From positions 149,496 to 213,495 of the forward strand of contig NW_003314262.1 of assembly GCF_000143415.4 (NCBI RefSeq): a stretch of DNA of 64,000 nucleotides. The letters are read 5' to 3'. Under the pieces are notes generated by a model. That model saw only the letters and a list, made by a program, of their open reading frames with translations. It was not told the DNA's origin and searched no databases. The stretch comes from Selaginella moellendorffii (Eukaryota > Streptophyta > Lycopodiopsida > Selaginellales > Selaginellaceae). Positions 33,554 through 44,100 of this stretch are shown piece by piece; positions within the stretch are counted from its first letter, which is position 1, and the number at the start of each line of letters is the position of its first letter. A program made the position numbers and the translations under genes.

Positions 33554-36073
33554 TTAGCGTGCTTCCAGAAACGACTGTGTCTCGAGAGGAATGGAGCTCG
33601 AGTTACCAGTTCCAGCTTCGTGATCAAGTGGTGTTGGAAATGGTGGAACCGCAACCTCGGAGCTGTTGTCCTCGAGCATCTGGATAACCCGGCTCATGCT
33701 GGGCCTCAAATTCGCATCGAGCTGGATGCACCAGAACGCAGTCTTGAGCATCCTCTCAAACTGGCTCCACTCGACACTCGTGACAAGCTTTGGATCCACA
33801 ATGCTCTCAAACTCTCCCGCCATGTACTTCTGGAAAGCCCACACGGAGAAAGAAGTGTTCTGGCCGGATCTTGACTTGTCATGGCCGCTTAGAAGCTCGA
33901 GCAGCACCATTCCGTAGCTGTAGACGTCCACTTTGGTGGTGATGGGCCGATTGCTGATCCACTCGGGCGCCAAGTATCCTCGAGTTCCTCGGATGGTGGT
34001 CACGTTGAGAGCCATCTCCCTCTTGGTCAGCTTTGCAAGGCCAAAGTCCGCCACCTTTGGGCACAAGTTTTGGTCGAGGAGGATGTTTTGTGGCTTGATG
34101 TCGCAGTGGAGAATGCACTCGTAGCACTCCTCATGCAAGTAGGTGATGCCCCTTGCAATGCCCATAGCAATGGAGTATCTGAACAAGAGAGTGAGTTTAA
34201 CCTTAGGACTTTGCGATTTTCTATGACAATACCTGGTTTTCCAAGGAGCTCTTATCGACGTCAACACTTTGTCCAGCGATCCATTGGTCATGTACTCGTA
34301 AACCAGAACCCTGTGGCTGCCCTCGACACAGTAGCCCAAGAGTTTAACCAAGTTGACGTGATGAATCGTTCCAAGAGTGGCAACCTCGGCTTTGAACTGG
34401 TTTTCTCCGTGAGTGGCAACCTCTAGAGTCTTCACAGCCACCACTGTTTTGTCCGGAAGGACACCCTTGTAGACACTCCCAAATCCACCGGAGCCGAGTT
34501 TGTGACGGAAGTTCCCAGTAGCAATTTCCAGTTGCTCGTATGAGAATCTCGTCGGCCCATGGTGATCACCAGCATGTTTGTTCCACATTTTCTTGTTAGA
34601 TCTTCGCCAACACATCGACGTTGCTATCACAACGCAGCACAGGATCACAAATTCCCCCACCGCCACACCAAACACGAGTGCTCGAGAAGCCGTGAAGAAC
34701 TTGGTGCCGCTAGACTTGCGACTGTCCGCTTGATATAGATCGCTGGCATTCATGCTCGTGACAAAGAGGTTTTTCATGTCGTTTGGATCGGCTTGTGCGC
34801 GTGTGTCCGAGGCCGAGAGTTTGATGAGAGCGATGGATGCCTTTTGTGGCGACTGGACAATGTTGTATGGAGTGCTGCCACCTTTCCTTAGCCGGCATTG
34901 CCCCGAGCCGTCAAGCGTGTAGGCAGCACCAACGCACTGGCAATCGTCCAAGCAAAGTTTCTTGCACTGCTCCAAGGACATGCTGGAGTTTAAACCGACG
35001 ATGTAACCACTTCCAAGAAAATCGGCTCGAGCTAGCTCCACCATCTTGCTGTTGCTACAGTTCAATGGAAAGTTGTAGCTGCATCCCGGAAAATCGCCAT
35101 CGAGCTGACCACTGCTCCTATCACGTACAGTATGAAATCCTGGGGGGCAAACGCACGACTTCCTGGGCTGGTACTTGCAAAGCCCGAAATTTCCACACGT
35201 CCCAAACACATCGCACTCGAGCAGTAGCGATTGCCACACAACTCTCCAGAGAGATCTCTCTCCATATGTGCTGTAGCTCCGCAAAGTTCCATTCTTTTCC
35301 AGCGTGAGCCTCCGCAAGACGCTGCTGTTTCCGTAGTCTATCGGGTACCGCTGCGCGTTGTCATACTTGTAGCGATACCAAGAGCTTCCATTTGCGTCGA
35401 AAAACTCGAGACTTCCATTCCTGTTGAAGGTGAGCCTGGGGATGGAGTTTTTCATCGTCACGTCAAGATCCTTGTTGAGAACACTCCAGTAGGATTCATT
35501 CGCTGAAAAGCCATCAAAGTAGAGGCCAACACTGCTCTTATTCATGCTCAGTCTATACTTTCCGGAGACCAGCGTCATGTTTCCAACCAGATCTTGCTCG
35601 GGAAGAATTGTATCTGTTGGTGAGTCGAAGCTCTGCCAGAGCCTTGTTCCATTGCCGAGCAGCACAAGGTTTCCATTTTCCTCCAGAGAAGCTACGGTGA
35701 CAGAGCAACGATTGTTGCATCGCAGATTTGAAGTCCACACGGGCTTGGAAGCGTCTGTGACGACGAGACCAGTTGCGGTGAGCTCGAGAACTCCATTTCT
35801 GCTTACGCTTACTCTCTCTTTCGTGCTTGCGCCATTGTCTAGCGTGGCTTCCCAGACGACAGTTCCTGTGCTTTGGTACCAAATTGCGAGAGTGGACATA
35901 CCACTAGTAGTGCTGTAGAAGCCGAATGCGAAAGTGTTCCCACGAGAAATCCATGGTGGGTTTCCGGCACTGAGCTTTTCTCCCAGTTGAACTGCTCTGG
36001 AAGATAGAACGGATGAGAGTGTAGCGATCAGCACTAGGGAAAGAGCTTTTGCCATAGTTCCAGTGAAGAACAA
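33554..36073 (-). CDS. S-domain receptor-like kinase with a 54-bp intron
   Basis: Membrane receptor kinase of the same family as 23307-25817. The signal peptide covers residues 1-27 (ending SSRAVQLG). B-lectin, S-locus/EGF (CDVFGTCGNFGLCKYQP) and PAN regions follow; the membrane span is near 458-487. The kinase has GSGGFGSVYKG near 523, VVAVKTLE, HCDIKPQN, DFGLAK and GTRGYLAPEW; it is non-RD (HCD). The open frame has 839 codons, but 34232-34179 is a GTATTG..TTCAG intron of 54 bp. Removing it restores the conserved WKTRYSIAMGIARG, giving 821 aa. The intron is a multiple of three with no stop, so retention would insert 18 residues in the kinase. It diverges from the kinase-less gene at 36469. 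Confidence 0.92.
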   Translation of the reverse strand: MFFTGTMAKALSLVLIATLSSVLSSRAVQLGEKLSAGNPPWISRGNTFAFGFYSTTSGMSTLAIWYQSTGTVVWEATLDNGASTKERVSVSRNGVLELTATGLVVTDASKPVWTSNLRCNNRCSVTVASLEENGNLVLLGNGTRLWQSFDSPTDTILPEQDLVGNMTLVSGKYRLSMNKSSVGLYFDGFSANESYWSVLNKDLDVTMKNSIPRLTFNRNGSLEFFDANGSSWYRYKYDNAQRYPIDYGNSSVLRRLTLEKNGTLRSYSTYGERSLWRVVWQSLLLECDVFGTCGNFGLCKYQPRKSCVCPPGFHTVRDRSSGQLDGDFPGCSYNFPLNCSNSKMVELARADFLGSGYIVGLNSSMSLEQCKKLCLDDCQCVGAAYTLDGSGQCRLRKGGSTPYNIVQSPQKASIALIKLSASDTRAQADPNDMKNLFVTSMNASDLYQADSRKSSGTKFFTASRALVFGVAVGEFVILCCVVIATSMCWRRSNKKMWNKHAGDHHGPTRFSYEQLEIATGNFRHKLGSGGFGSVYKGVLPDKTVVAVKTLEVATHGENQFKAEVATLGTIHHVNLVKLLGYCVEGSHRVLVYEYMTNGSLDKVLTSIRAPWKTRYCHRKSQSPKVKLTLLFRYSIAMGIARGITYLHEECYECILHCDIKPQNILLDQNLCPKVADFGLAKLTKREMALNVTTIRGTRGYLAPEWISNRPITTKVDVYSYGMVLLELLSGHDKSRSGQNTSFSVWAFQKYMAGEFESIVDPKLVTSVEWSQFERMLKTAFWCIQLDANLRPSMSRVIQMLEDNSSEVAVPPFPTPLDHEAGTGNSSSIPLETQSFLEAR

Positions 36074-36468
36074 AGATAAGGCACTGACCTTGAGTATTTA
36101 CACAATACCATCTGCCGTGTTAGACTAGCAACCTGGAACTTGGAAAAAGCCAAAACATAATGCAGGCCATCTCGCTCGAGAAGGCCCACACAAAGCGAGT
36201 CAAGTCTTTGGAATATTCACTAGATCAGTCTAGATGAAGGTCCACAAGCTGAGATCTTGTTCCAAGCTACAGATATAAGATTCCCACAAACCACTCTCTC
36301 TGCCGTGTCAAACACTTCCACCTTGTCAAAGATGGGCCCCATTGTTTTTGCTTTTGAAGAAGTGCGTCTGTGACGACGATGACTCGCTTTAGAGCACGTC
36401 TAGTCTTCAAGAGATGTACCTTAGTTAACACGGGTGGCTTGTTTGACTCCCTCTTCTGGCTTGCTATC
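36074..36468. promoter_or_regulatory. Shared upstream region of two divergent receptor genes
   Basis: The 395 bp between the starts of the minus-strand kinase gene and the plus-strand kinase-less gene must hold both promoters and leaders. I see no clear TATA element. A 5' extension of the plus-strand frame to 36370 exists but lacks a signal peptide at its front. Confidence 0.45.
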
Positions 36469-37950
36469 ATGGAAGGAGTAACAATCTTTGCCGTCTCCAC
36501 CACTCTGCTGCTACATTTCTATCTCTTGGCATTGAATTTTGTTCGCGCGGAGTCAGGTGATATCCACCTCGGCCAAGGCATTGAAGTTGGAGAGTCTTGG
36601 GTTTCGGAGGGACGCATTTTTGCTGTAGGTTTCAAGTCGATCGCTGACAGTAAGCGCTTCAGCCTCGCGATTTGGTATGTGTTTGACCCCGATACGATAG
36701 TTTGGACAGCCAAGTCCCTCGGCAGCGATCAGCCACTTCTTGTCACTGAAGATGCGAATCTTATCCTCACCAACGATGCACTTCTTGTCAACCAGGGAAG
36801 CGCAGAAAATGTTCAATCTGTGTGGAAGACAGTGATTATCTCATGTGATCAGTGCATCTCCAAGGCCAGGATGTCCGACACTGGAAGCTTCATGATGCTT
36901 GATGCCCACGATGGAATACTGTGGCAAAGCTTTGATTCTCCAACCAACACCCTCCTTCCTAACCAACAGCTCGTCGGATCAATGACCCTTGAGGCAGGAA
37001 AGTATAGCTTGGAACTTAATCCCATTCAAGTCATGCTCCGATACAAGGAATATCTCACACAGCCATACTGGACCATCACCAACACCAACTTATCTATTGT
37101 CAACATTTCCAGTCTTGACATACTCCCTCGGTTCAACATGAGTGGTGATGGCGTTCTCACTTTCTACGACGGCACTGGGAACTCTTGGGACAGTTCTACG
37201 ATCTATGCAATTGACCACAAGGGCAGTAGTGTTCTTACTAGGAGGCTCACTCTGGATGCCGATGGAAGCCTTAAGATGTTTAGTGTGGATCGCAATTCTT
37301 CGTCATGGATCACAGTTTGGACAGCTGTGTTTATGGAGTGTGACATATTCGGAGCTTGTGGGCAGTTTGGGATTTGTACCTATACACCTGAAAAGACTTG
37401 CAGATGCCCTCCAGGATTTCACAGGATCAATGAAACTGATCCCTTAGCTGGATGTGCTTACGACATTCCTTTGCATTGCAACGCAACCAATAACAAGTTT
37501 GTTCGTATTTACCGGGCAGATTACCCCTGGAATGACTACAACTTTGATGCTAAGCTTGTCATGCCCCTTCAAGGTTGCATGGAAAGTTGTTTGAAGGATT
37601 GCAACTGTTTGGCAGCTGCTTACAAATATCAAGGGACAGACCTCTGCTTTCACAAGGGAAATGCTGGGAAGCTTTTCAATGGCATCCAGACAGCATTTCT
37701 AGAAAACTTTGTTCTTCTCAAAGTGGCAGGAGAATCACAAGTTGAAGGTTTTGCATACTCAGGTGATCTGAACAATATTGATGCTTTTGTCACAGATACA
37801 GAAGAAATAATGTTAGTTTATGGAAGTAGGACCCCAAAAAACAGCACCAGTCGAAAGCATATATATTATGCTCTCTTGGCAATTGCAATTACAGAAGGAG
37901 TTTTTATACTTGCAATCACTATGGTCTGGATGATAAAAATGAAGAATTAA
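36469..37950 (+). CDS. S-domain receptor-like protein lacking a kinase
   Basis: The ectodomain matches the family. I prefer the start at 36469 because it puts a signal peptide first (MEGVTIFAVSTTLLLHFYLL..); an upstream in-frame Met at 36370 would add 33 residues before it. B-lectin, S-locus/EGF (CDIFGACGQFGICTYTP) and PAN (CMESCLKDCNCLAAAY) regions follow, then a membrane helix near residues 464-489. The protein stops after the basic tail KMKN, giving 493 aa. No kinase sequence follows: 38010 starts another gene on the other strand. It could act as a co-receptor or decoy, or be a truncated gene; the open frame of nearly 500 codons favours a real protein. Confidence 0.82.
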   Translation: MEGVTIFAVSTTLLLHFYLLALNFVRAESGDIHLGQGIEVGESWVSEGRIFAVGFKSIADSKRFSLAIWYVFDPDTIVWTAKSLGSDQPLLVTEDANLILTNDALLVNQGSAENVQSVWKTVIISCDQCISKARMSDTGSFMMLDAHDGILWQSFDSPTNTLLPNQQLVGSMTLEAGKYSLELNPIQVMLRYKEYLTQPYWTITNTNLSIVNISSLDILPRFNMSGDGVLTFYDGTGNSWDSSTIYAIDHKGSSVLTRRLTLDADGSLKMFSVDRNSSSWITVWTAVFMECDIFGACGQFGICTYTPEKTCRCPPGFHRINETDPLAGCAYDIPLHCNATNNKFVRIYRADYPWNDYNFDAKLVMPLQGCMESCLKDCNCLAAAYKYQGTDLCFHKGNAGKLFNGIQTAFLENFVLLKVAGESQVEGFAYSGDLNNIDAFVTDTEEIMLVYGSRTPKNSTSRKHIYYALLAIAITEGVFILAITMVWMIKMKN

Positions 37951-38009
37951 ATTCAATACACTATATTATTTGCAATTACTTTTCAGCAAGAACTACATGT
38001 TTTAAAATC

Positions 38010-40451
38010 CTAACATAAGTCTTGATCAAATATCTTGTTCTCCGGATCATTGTGTTCCAGCAGCTGCACTATACGGCTCATAGAGGGCCTTGAACTTGGG
38101 TTTTGCTGGATGCACCACAATGCAACCTTCAGCAACAACTTAAACTGCGGCCAATCAGTCTCTGCCATCTCCATCTTTGGATCTGCAATACATTGTAGCT
38201 CTGAGGCTATGTACTTCTGAAAATAGTCCTCCATTCCTGAGGGAAAGCTTTCGAAGCTTGTTCCAGCCAATTCGTTGAAAATCATCTTATTTGTTCCACT
38301 GAGGATGTCAAAAAGGAGCATTCCAAAGCTATAAACATCGATCTTGGGGGTGACCGACAGACCATCCAGCCACTCGGGTGCCAAATAACCCCGGGTTCCC
38401 CTTACAGTCGTCACGCTCATGGAGTGCTCTCTTTTAGTCAGCTTGGCTAGACCAAAGTCGGCAATCTTTGGACTCATTTGATCATCCAGAAGTATGTTTT
38501 GTGGCTTGATGTCGCAATGTATAATACACTCCTGGCATTCCTCGTGTAAATAAGCAATGCCTTTTGCTATGCCAAGTGCTATAGAAAACCGAGTCTGCCA
38601 ACTCGAGTCAGAGGAGCCTGAATTACTGGATAGATAATTGTCGAGTGAACCATTTGGCATGAACTCGTAGACAAGGAGCCTGTGAACACCCTCCACACAG
38701 TAGCCAAGCAGACGTACAAGATTAACGTGATGTACCTTTCCAATAGTATTCACTTCCGCCTTGAACTGCTTCTCTGCATGAGTAACAGCTTTGATCACCT
38801 TGACTGCCACAATACCACCTTTTTCAGGTATTTCACCTCTGTAGACGGTTCCGTATCCACCAGAGCCTAGCGTCTCCTCAAAGTTATTGGTGGCCTCTTG
38901 GAGTTGTTTGTACGTGAACTTGGTAGGAGAACCCTCAATCTCTGCTGTTAAAGCCTCCCATTCCTTTCGAGATCTGCGCTTCCACATCGAGAACATGGCA
39001 ACTCCAATAGCAGCAAAAGCAACTAATTCTGCAGTGGCGATGGCTATGACAACTGAGTGAAGGTGCATAGAAAGGTAACTTTCTTTGTGATGAGCAGTGA
39101 AAATGTTGCTCAGTGTTGCATTTGTGTTCGACATGAAGTAATCATAATGGTCATCAGCAGCTAGTTTGTCGTTGATGGATACTTTCATGTACACAAGGTT
39201 GGGCTTGTCAAACGACTGCATCCCATTGTAGAGTCTATCCTGTCCCCCCTTGAGGAAGCATAGACTATCACCGTCTTGAGCCTTGTATGCAGCTGCTAGG
39301 CACTGACAATCTTTTAGACAATTGGCCTTGCATTGCTCCAAAGTTGTGACGGCAGCGTCAAATCTATAGTCACTGTAGTAGTAGTCGGCTCGGGTGGCCA
39401 AGACAAGCTTTGTAGGATGCTCACAGTCCATAGGAACATTATAATCACAACCCTGAGAATCATCGATGGGATCAACACGATGGAATCCAGGAGGGCAGCT
39501 ACAAGTCTTTTTTGGTCGATAGGTGCAAAGGCCAAAAGCTCCACAGGCTCCAAAGACATCACATTCCTGCATAAGTGCTTGCCAAACAATACTCCAGGAC
39601 CTGGTGTCGTTTGAGAAGCTATACATTCTCAGATTTCCATCGTCATCTAGCTTAAGCCTCCTCAAAACGTTCGAGATTCCATAATCCAGTGCATATTTGT
39701 GAGAATTTTCAGTTCCTATGCCAGTTGCGTCATAATACGATAAAACTCCATCAGAGCTCAAGTTGAGAACTGCTGGAAAACGTAAAGACCCATCAGTCTG
39801 GCACTGTATGTTACTGTTGACTTGCTCCCCAGTATCATCAATAAGGCACGTTTGCGAACTGTTAACAGCAGGATTTGCTATGTACCAGTATCTCTGAGGA
39901 ATGACAAACTTCTTGTTATTGTTCCTCAGGAAAACCTGACCCCTGTTGAGCTGGAGTGCATAGTTTCTCGACTGAGAGAACAGAATTTTAGTATCAGAAA
40001 CCGTTTCTGTGTGAAATTGTTGTTCAGGCAAGATGGTGGTGGTGGGAACATCAAAACTTTTCCATGCAAATTGCTCATTCTCTCCATAGACCACCAAGTT
40101 GCCAGTCTCTAAAAGAGAAGCACCTTTGGCCTGTCCAGAATTAGTTCGCCACAGAATGGAAGCTCGATCGATGATGACGAGTCCACCATCAGACCTGAGC
40201 TGAAGCTGTGCGCTTCCACTGGCATGGACAAACTGCCCGTTATCAGTAGTTGCCATCCAAACAATTTCTTCAGGATCGATCTGGTACCATATTGCTAGAT
40301 TGTAGGCCTCGTCCATTAGACGAAAACCAAGAGAAAAAGTACCTCCAGATGAATTCCACTGGCTTCCCAGCTTGAGACTGCTCCCAATCTCTATTTCCAT
40401 TGCACTGCACGCAATTGCAAAGGCGACAAGGAGTAAAAACGCTAATGCCAT
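38010..40451 (-). CDS. S-domain receptor-like kinase, 813 aa
   Basis: Single-exon membrane receptor kinase. The signal peptide MALAFLLLVAFAIACSAME is followed by a lectin region (ASGSAQLQLRSDGGLVI), the S-locus/EGF segment CDVFGACGAFGLCTYRP, a PAN region (CKANCLKDCQCLAAAY), and a membrane span near 464-488. The kinase has GSGGYGTVYRG near 528, VAVKVIK, HCDIKPQN near 646, DFGLAK and GTRGYLAPEW; again non-RD. All catalytic residues are present. It is the closest full-length relative of the fragments at 10606-11210, 22441-23046, 26414-27035 and 40765-40990, so its lineage has been copied repeatedly here. Confidence 0.93.
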   Translation of the reverse strand: MALAFLLLVAFAIACSAMEIEIGSSLKLGSQWNSSGGTFSLGFRLMDEAYNLAIWYQIDPEEIVWMATTDNGQFVHASGSAQLQLRSDGGLVIIDRASILWRTNSGQAKGASLLETGNLVVYGENEQFAWKSFDVPTTTILPEQQFHTETVSDTKILFSQSRNYALQLNRGQVFLRNNNKKFVIPQRYWYIANPAVNSSQTCLIDDTGEQVNSNIQCQTDGSLRFPAVLNLSSDGVLSYYDATGIGTENSHKYALDYGISNVLRRLKLDDDGNLRMYSFSNDTRSWSIVWQALMQECDVFGACGAFGLCTYRPKKTCSCPPGFHRVDPIDDSQGCDYNVPMDCEHPTKLVLATRADYYYSDYRFDAAVTTLEQCKANCLKDCQCLAAAYKAQDGDSLCFLKGGQDRLYNGMQSFDKPNLVYMKVSINDKLAADDHYDYFMSNTNATLSNIFTAHHKESYLSMHLHSVVIAIATAELVAFAAIGVAMFSMWKRRSRKEWEALTAEIEGSPTKFTYKQLQEATNNFEETLGSGGYGTVYRGEIPEKGGIVAVKVIKAVTHAEKQFKAEVNTIGKVHHVNLVRLLGYCVEGVHRLLVYEFMPNGSLDNYLSSNSGSSDSSWQTRFSIALGIAKGIAYLHEECQECIIHCDIKPQNILLDDQMSPKIADFGLAKLTKREHSMSVTTVRGTRGYLAPEWLDGLSVTPKIDVYSFGMLLFDILSGTNKMIFNELAGTSFESFPSGMEDYFQKYIASELQCIADPKMEMAETDWPQFKLLLKVALWCIQQNPSSRPSMSRIVQLLEHNDPENKIFDQDLC

Positions 40452-40764
40452 GGCAAGAAAGAGTGGTGCGTAAGAGTCACGCAGATAGTCCTTTAAAGTC
40501 TCTGCGTGCTTGACTTAAAGTCAAGTTATTGACTGTCAGTCATACCTGTGTTCTGGGACCTCCTAGGAGACTTTTTTCTTGTGACAGAAAAAGAAGGAAA
40601 AGAGAACGTGCCCAAACAATGTTAGAAGTATTCTATAATGGAGTGTAGACCACGGCTTCTAGAGTCCTAGAGCACACCCACAGACCCTTAGCGACCAACA
40701 ATAATATTATTTATGCTCCATCAAAGCAGATAAATAGAAATAATATATTATAATAAAGGTCATT

Positions 40765-40990
40765 GTGTTCTCGAATGGGCCTCGAACTTGGGTGTTGCTA
40801 AATCCACAAGGCAATCTTTAGCAACAATTCACAGTTTCAGAAATTTCCATCTCTGGACATTTTAGCTCCGAGGCCATGTACTTCTGGAAAGCCCATGCCA
40901 AATCCTGAGGCAAGGCTTTCTAAGCTTGTTTCATGGCTCTCTGAAAATCATCTTGTTTTTCCACAGAGGCTTGTGGGTGATCGACTCCCC
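40765..40990 (-). pseudogene. 3' tail fragment of an S-receptor kinase
   Basis: Degenerate copy of the kinase C-lobe end of 38010-40451 (about 38060-38300). Shared stretches include GGGCCT(C/T)GAACTTGGGT, CAATCTTTAGCAACAA (CAACCTTCAGCAACAA in the full gene), CCGAGGC(C/T)ATGTACTTCTG and GCTTTC(T/G)AAGCTTG. It carries small deletions and has no usable frame. Confidence 0.75.
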
Positions 40991-41148
40991 TGCTCTCATG
41001 AAATGCATGTATAGCGCAGCCAATGGTATCTTTTGTGTAGGATCCACACACCATTAAAGCGCATTATCGGTCTAAACAAAGGGCAATGGAGTTTTTAAAC
41101 CCTAGAGAATATGCCCGAGATTTAGGGTCTGGCGATGGCTGCTGATAG

Positions 41149-44100
41149 ATGCGCGCGGCGATCTCCAGAAGCGGCGTGGACGATGCGTGCCGGAGCTACG
41201 CGCGCCTCCTCAAGGAATGCGGTAGGCTGGGGGATTTGGCGCAGGGCAAGCGCCTCCACGCGCAGATCCGCGAATCAGGGCTCCTGCTCGACGATCGCGA
41301 GGAGAGCGGCGCGCGATTCCTGGGCAACTGTCTCGTCCAAATGTATGGCAAATGCGGCAGGACTGACGAGGCGCAGCGCGCATTCGACTCCATCGCGCAC
41401 AAGAACATCTTCTCCTGGACGTCGATTCTCGTGGCGTACTTCCACGCGGGCCTCCATGCCCAGGCGCTGGAGAGATTCCACCAGATGATCAAGGCCGGCG
41501 TGGAGCCCGACCGTCTTGTGTTCCTGGCGGCTCTCAACGTGTGTGGCATCCTCAAGCGGCTCGAAGATGGTGCCGGGATCCATCGCCAGATCCAAGACAA
41601 GCCGCTGGATTCCGACTTGGAGATCGGGAATGCGCTGGTCAGCATGTATGGGAAGTGTGGGAGGCTGGATCTCGCCAAAGAGCTCTTCGATTGTTTGGAG
41701 AGGAGGAATGTGATCAGCTGGACGATCTTGGTGTCCGTGTTTGCGGAGAATGGGAGGAGAAGAGAGACCTGGGGACTTCTTCGATCCATGGCGGTGGAAG
41801 GGATAAAGCCGGACAAGGTTTTACTCCTCACGCTACTCAACGTTTGCTCCAGCCGGGGAGTTTTGGACGAGGATAGTTGGATGGCTCACGACTATATCGT
41901 CGGGGGTGGATTGGATCGCGAGGCGGTGGTGGCCACCGCGCTGCTCTCCATGTTTGCGAGGTGTGGGAGAGTGGACAAGGCCAGGGAGATCTTCGAAAAG
42001 GTGGCGGATCACTCGGCACAAGTGATCGAATGCTGGAACGCGATGATCACGGCTTACGCTCATAGAGGGTGCTCCAAAGAGGCTCTTTTCCTGCTCGATT
42101 CTCTCCAGCTCCAGGGAGTGAAGCCGAATTGCATCACCTTTATCAGCTCTCTTGGTGCCTGCTCGAGCTTGCAAGACGGTCGAGCTCTACACCTTCTCAT
42201 CCACGAGAGTGGATTCGATCAAGAGGTATCGGTGGCGAACGCGCTGGTGACGATGTATGGGAAGTGCGGGAGCTTGCTGGATTCGGCCAAGCTCTTCTCG
42301 GAGATGGCTGAGAAGGACCTGGCGTCCTGGAACTCGGCCATCGCCGCTCACTCTTACCACGGACGCAGCGACGAGTGCATCAAACTCCTGGATCAAATGC
42401 GAGGAGAAGGATTCCTGTACGAGAAGGTAACTTTCCTCACAGCTCTCAACTCGTGCACTGATCCAGCTTCGCTGCAAGATGGAGTTTTGATGCACGAGAA
42501 GATCGTCCAGTGTGGATACGAGGCGGACACGGTGGTGGCGTCGGCGGTGATCAACATGTACGGGAGGTGTGGAGGTCTGGACAGAGCGAGGGAGATCTTC
42601 ACCAGAGTGAAAACTTTCGACGTGATCCTCTGGACCGGGATGCTCACAGTCTACTGTCAACTCGGCCGGACCAAGCAAGTGATGGAGCACTTTCGATCCA
42701 TGCTCCACGAAGGATTGAAGCCAACGGGAGTGACTCTCGTGAACTTGATCACCTGCGTCGCGGATTCCGGACTGGAACACTTCCGAGATGGAGTGTGGAT
42801 CAGCTCTCTGGCCTGGGAGAGTGGACTGGAATCCGAGACGATGGTTGCAAACTCTCTCATCGAGATGTTCTCGGAGTTCCGGAGCTTGAGCCAGGCGAGA
42901 GCCATCTTCGACAGGAATCCCGAGAAGAGCGTTGCGCTCCACACCACGATGCTAGCGGCGTACGTGAAGGGAGAGCGCGGCAAAGAAGCCGGTGTTCTTC
43001 GCGAGCACGCTCAAGCAGCCATGGAGCTCTTCCAGACGATGCAAGCACAGGGGCAGAGACCTGGCCTTCCAACTTTCGTCATGGCAGTGGACGCCGCGGG
43101 GATCTTAGCAGCGCTCTCGTCGGGAATAACTCTCCACAGCTCCATTGTGGAGTGTGGCTTCCTCTCCGACGCTCACGTCGCTACCGCGCTCATCGACATG
43201 TATGGGAAGTGTGGAGACTTATCGTCCGCCGAGAAGATCTTCCAGTTCTTCCTCGAGTCCTCGCGGGCAGACATGGTGCTGTGGACGTCGATGATGGGAG
43301 CTTACGTCCAGCTCGATCGGTGCGAGCGAGCGCTCACTCTTTTCGCGAGGATGCTGCTTGAGGGGCTGGAGCCGAGCAGCGTGACGCTCGTCACGGCCAT
43401 GAGTGCGTGTGGTGGGCTGGCGGATCCATCCTCGAGCAAGCGCGTCCATGAGCGGGCCAGGGAGCTCGGGCTAGAGTCCGAGACGTGCGTCGCGAACGGG
43501 CTCGTGGACATGTACGGCAAGGCCGGCGACGTGGACACCGCGCGGTATATCTTTGACCGTGCGTTGCGCCGGAACGTCACGACTTGGAACGCCATGGCGG
43601 GCGCTTACCGGCAGTGTGGCGTGACGCGCGGTGTACTGTGGCTCGTACGGACCATGCAGCGCGACGGGTACCGCCCGGATTCGGTCACCTTTGTGAGCCT
43701 TCTATCGGTTTGCGGCCACTCGGGGCTCTTGGAGGAGGCGCGCTACAACTTCGTGGCGATGCGCCGCGAGTTTGGGATTGATCCATCGCCCAAGCACTAC
43801 TCCTGCGTCATCGATCTGCTGGCGCGCGCTGGAGAGCTCCAGCAGGCCGAGGATTTCATCGCCAGGATCTCGGTTTCTTCCCCGGCATCCTCCCCGATGT
43901 GGATGGCGCTGCTGGGCGCTTGCCGGAGCTTGGGCAATTCCTCTTCCCGGGCGAGGCGCGCGGCCAGGAATGCGATGGACGTAGAGAAGATGGAGCCGCG
44001 GTCCCAGCACGATCCATCAGCCGCCCACGTCGCGCTGGCGAACATCTGTGCCGCGAGTGGGAATTGGGACGAGGCGCTGAGCATCCGCAAGGCGATGGCG

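Noticed and set aside
36370-36468. Start at 36370 for the kinase-less receptor
   Set aside because: It would place 33 polar residues before the signal peptide; the Met at 36469 fits better.
42510-43361. A 283-codon plus-strand frame inside the PPR gene
   Set aside because: It is a shadow in another frame of the GC-rich DYW PPR gene, with no recognisable motif.
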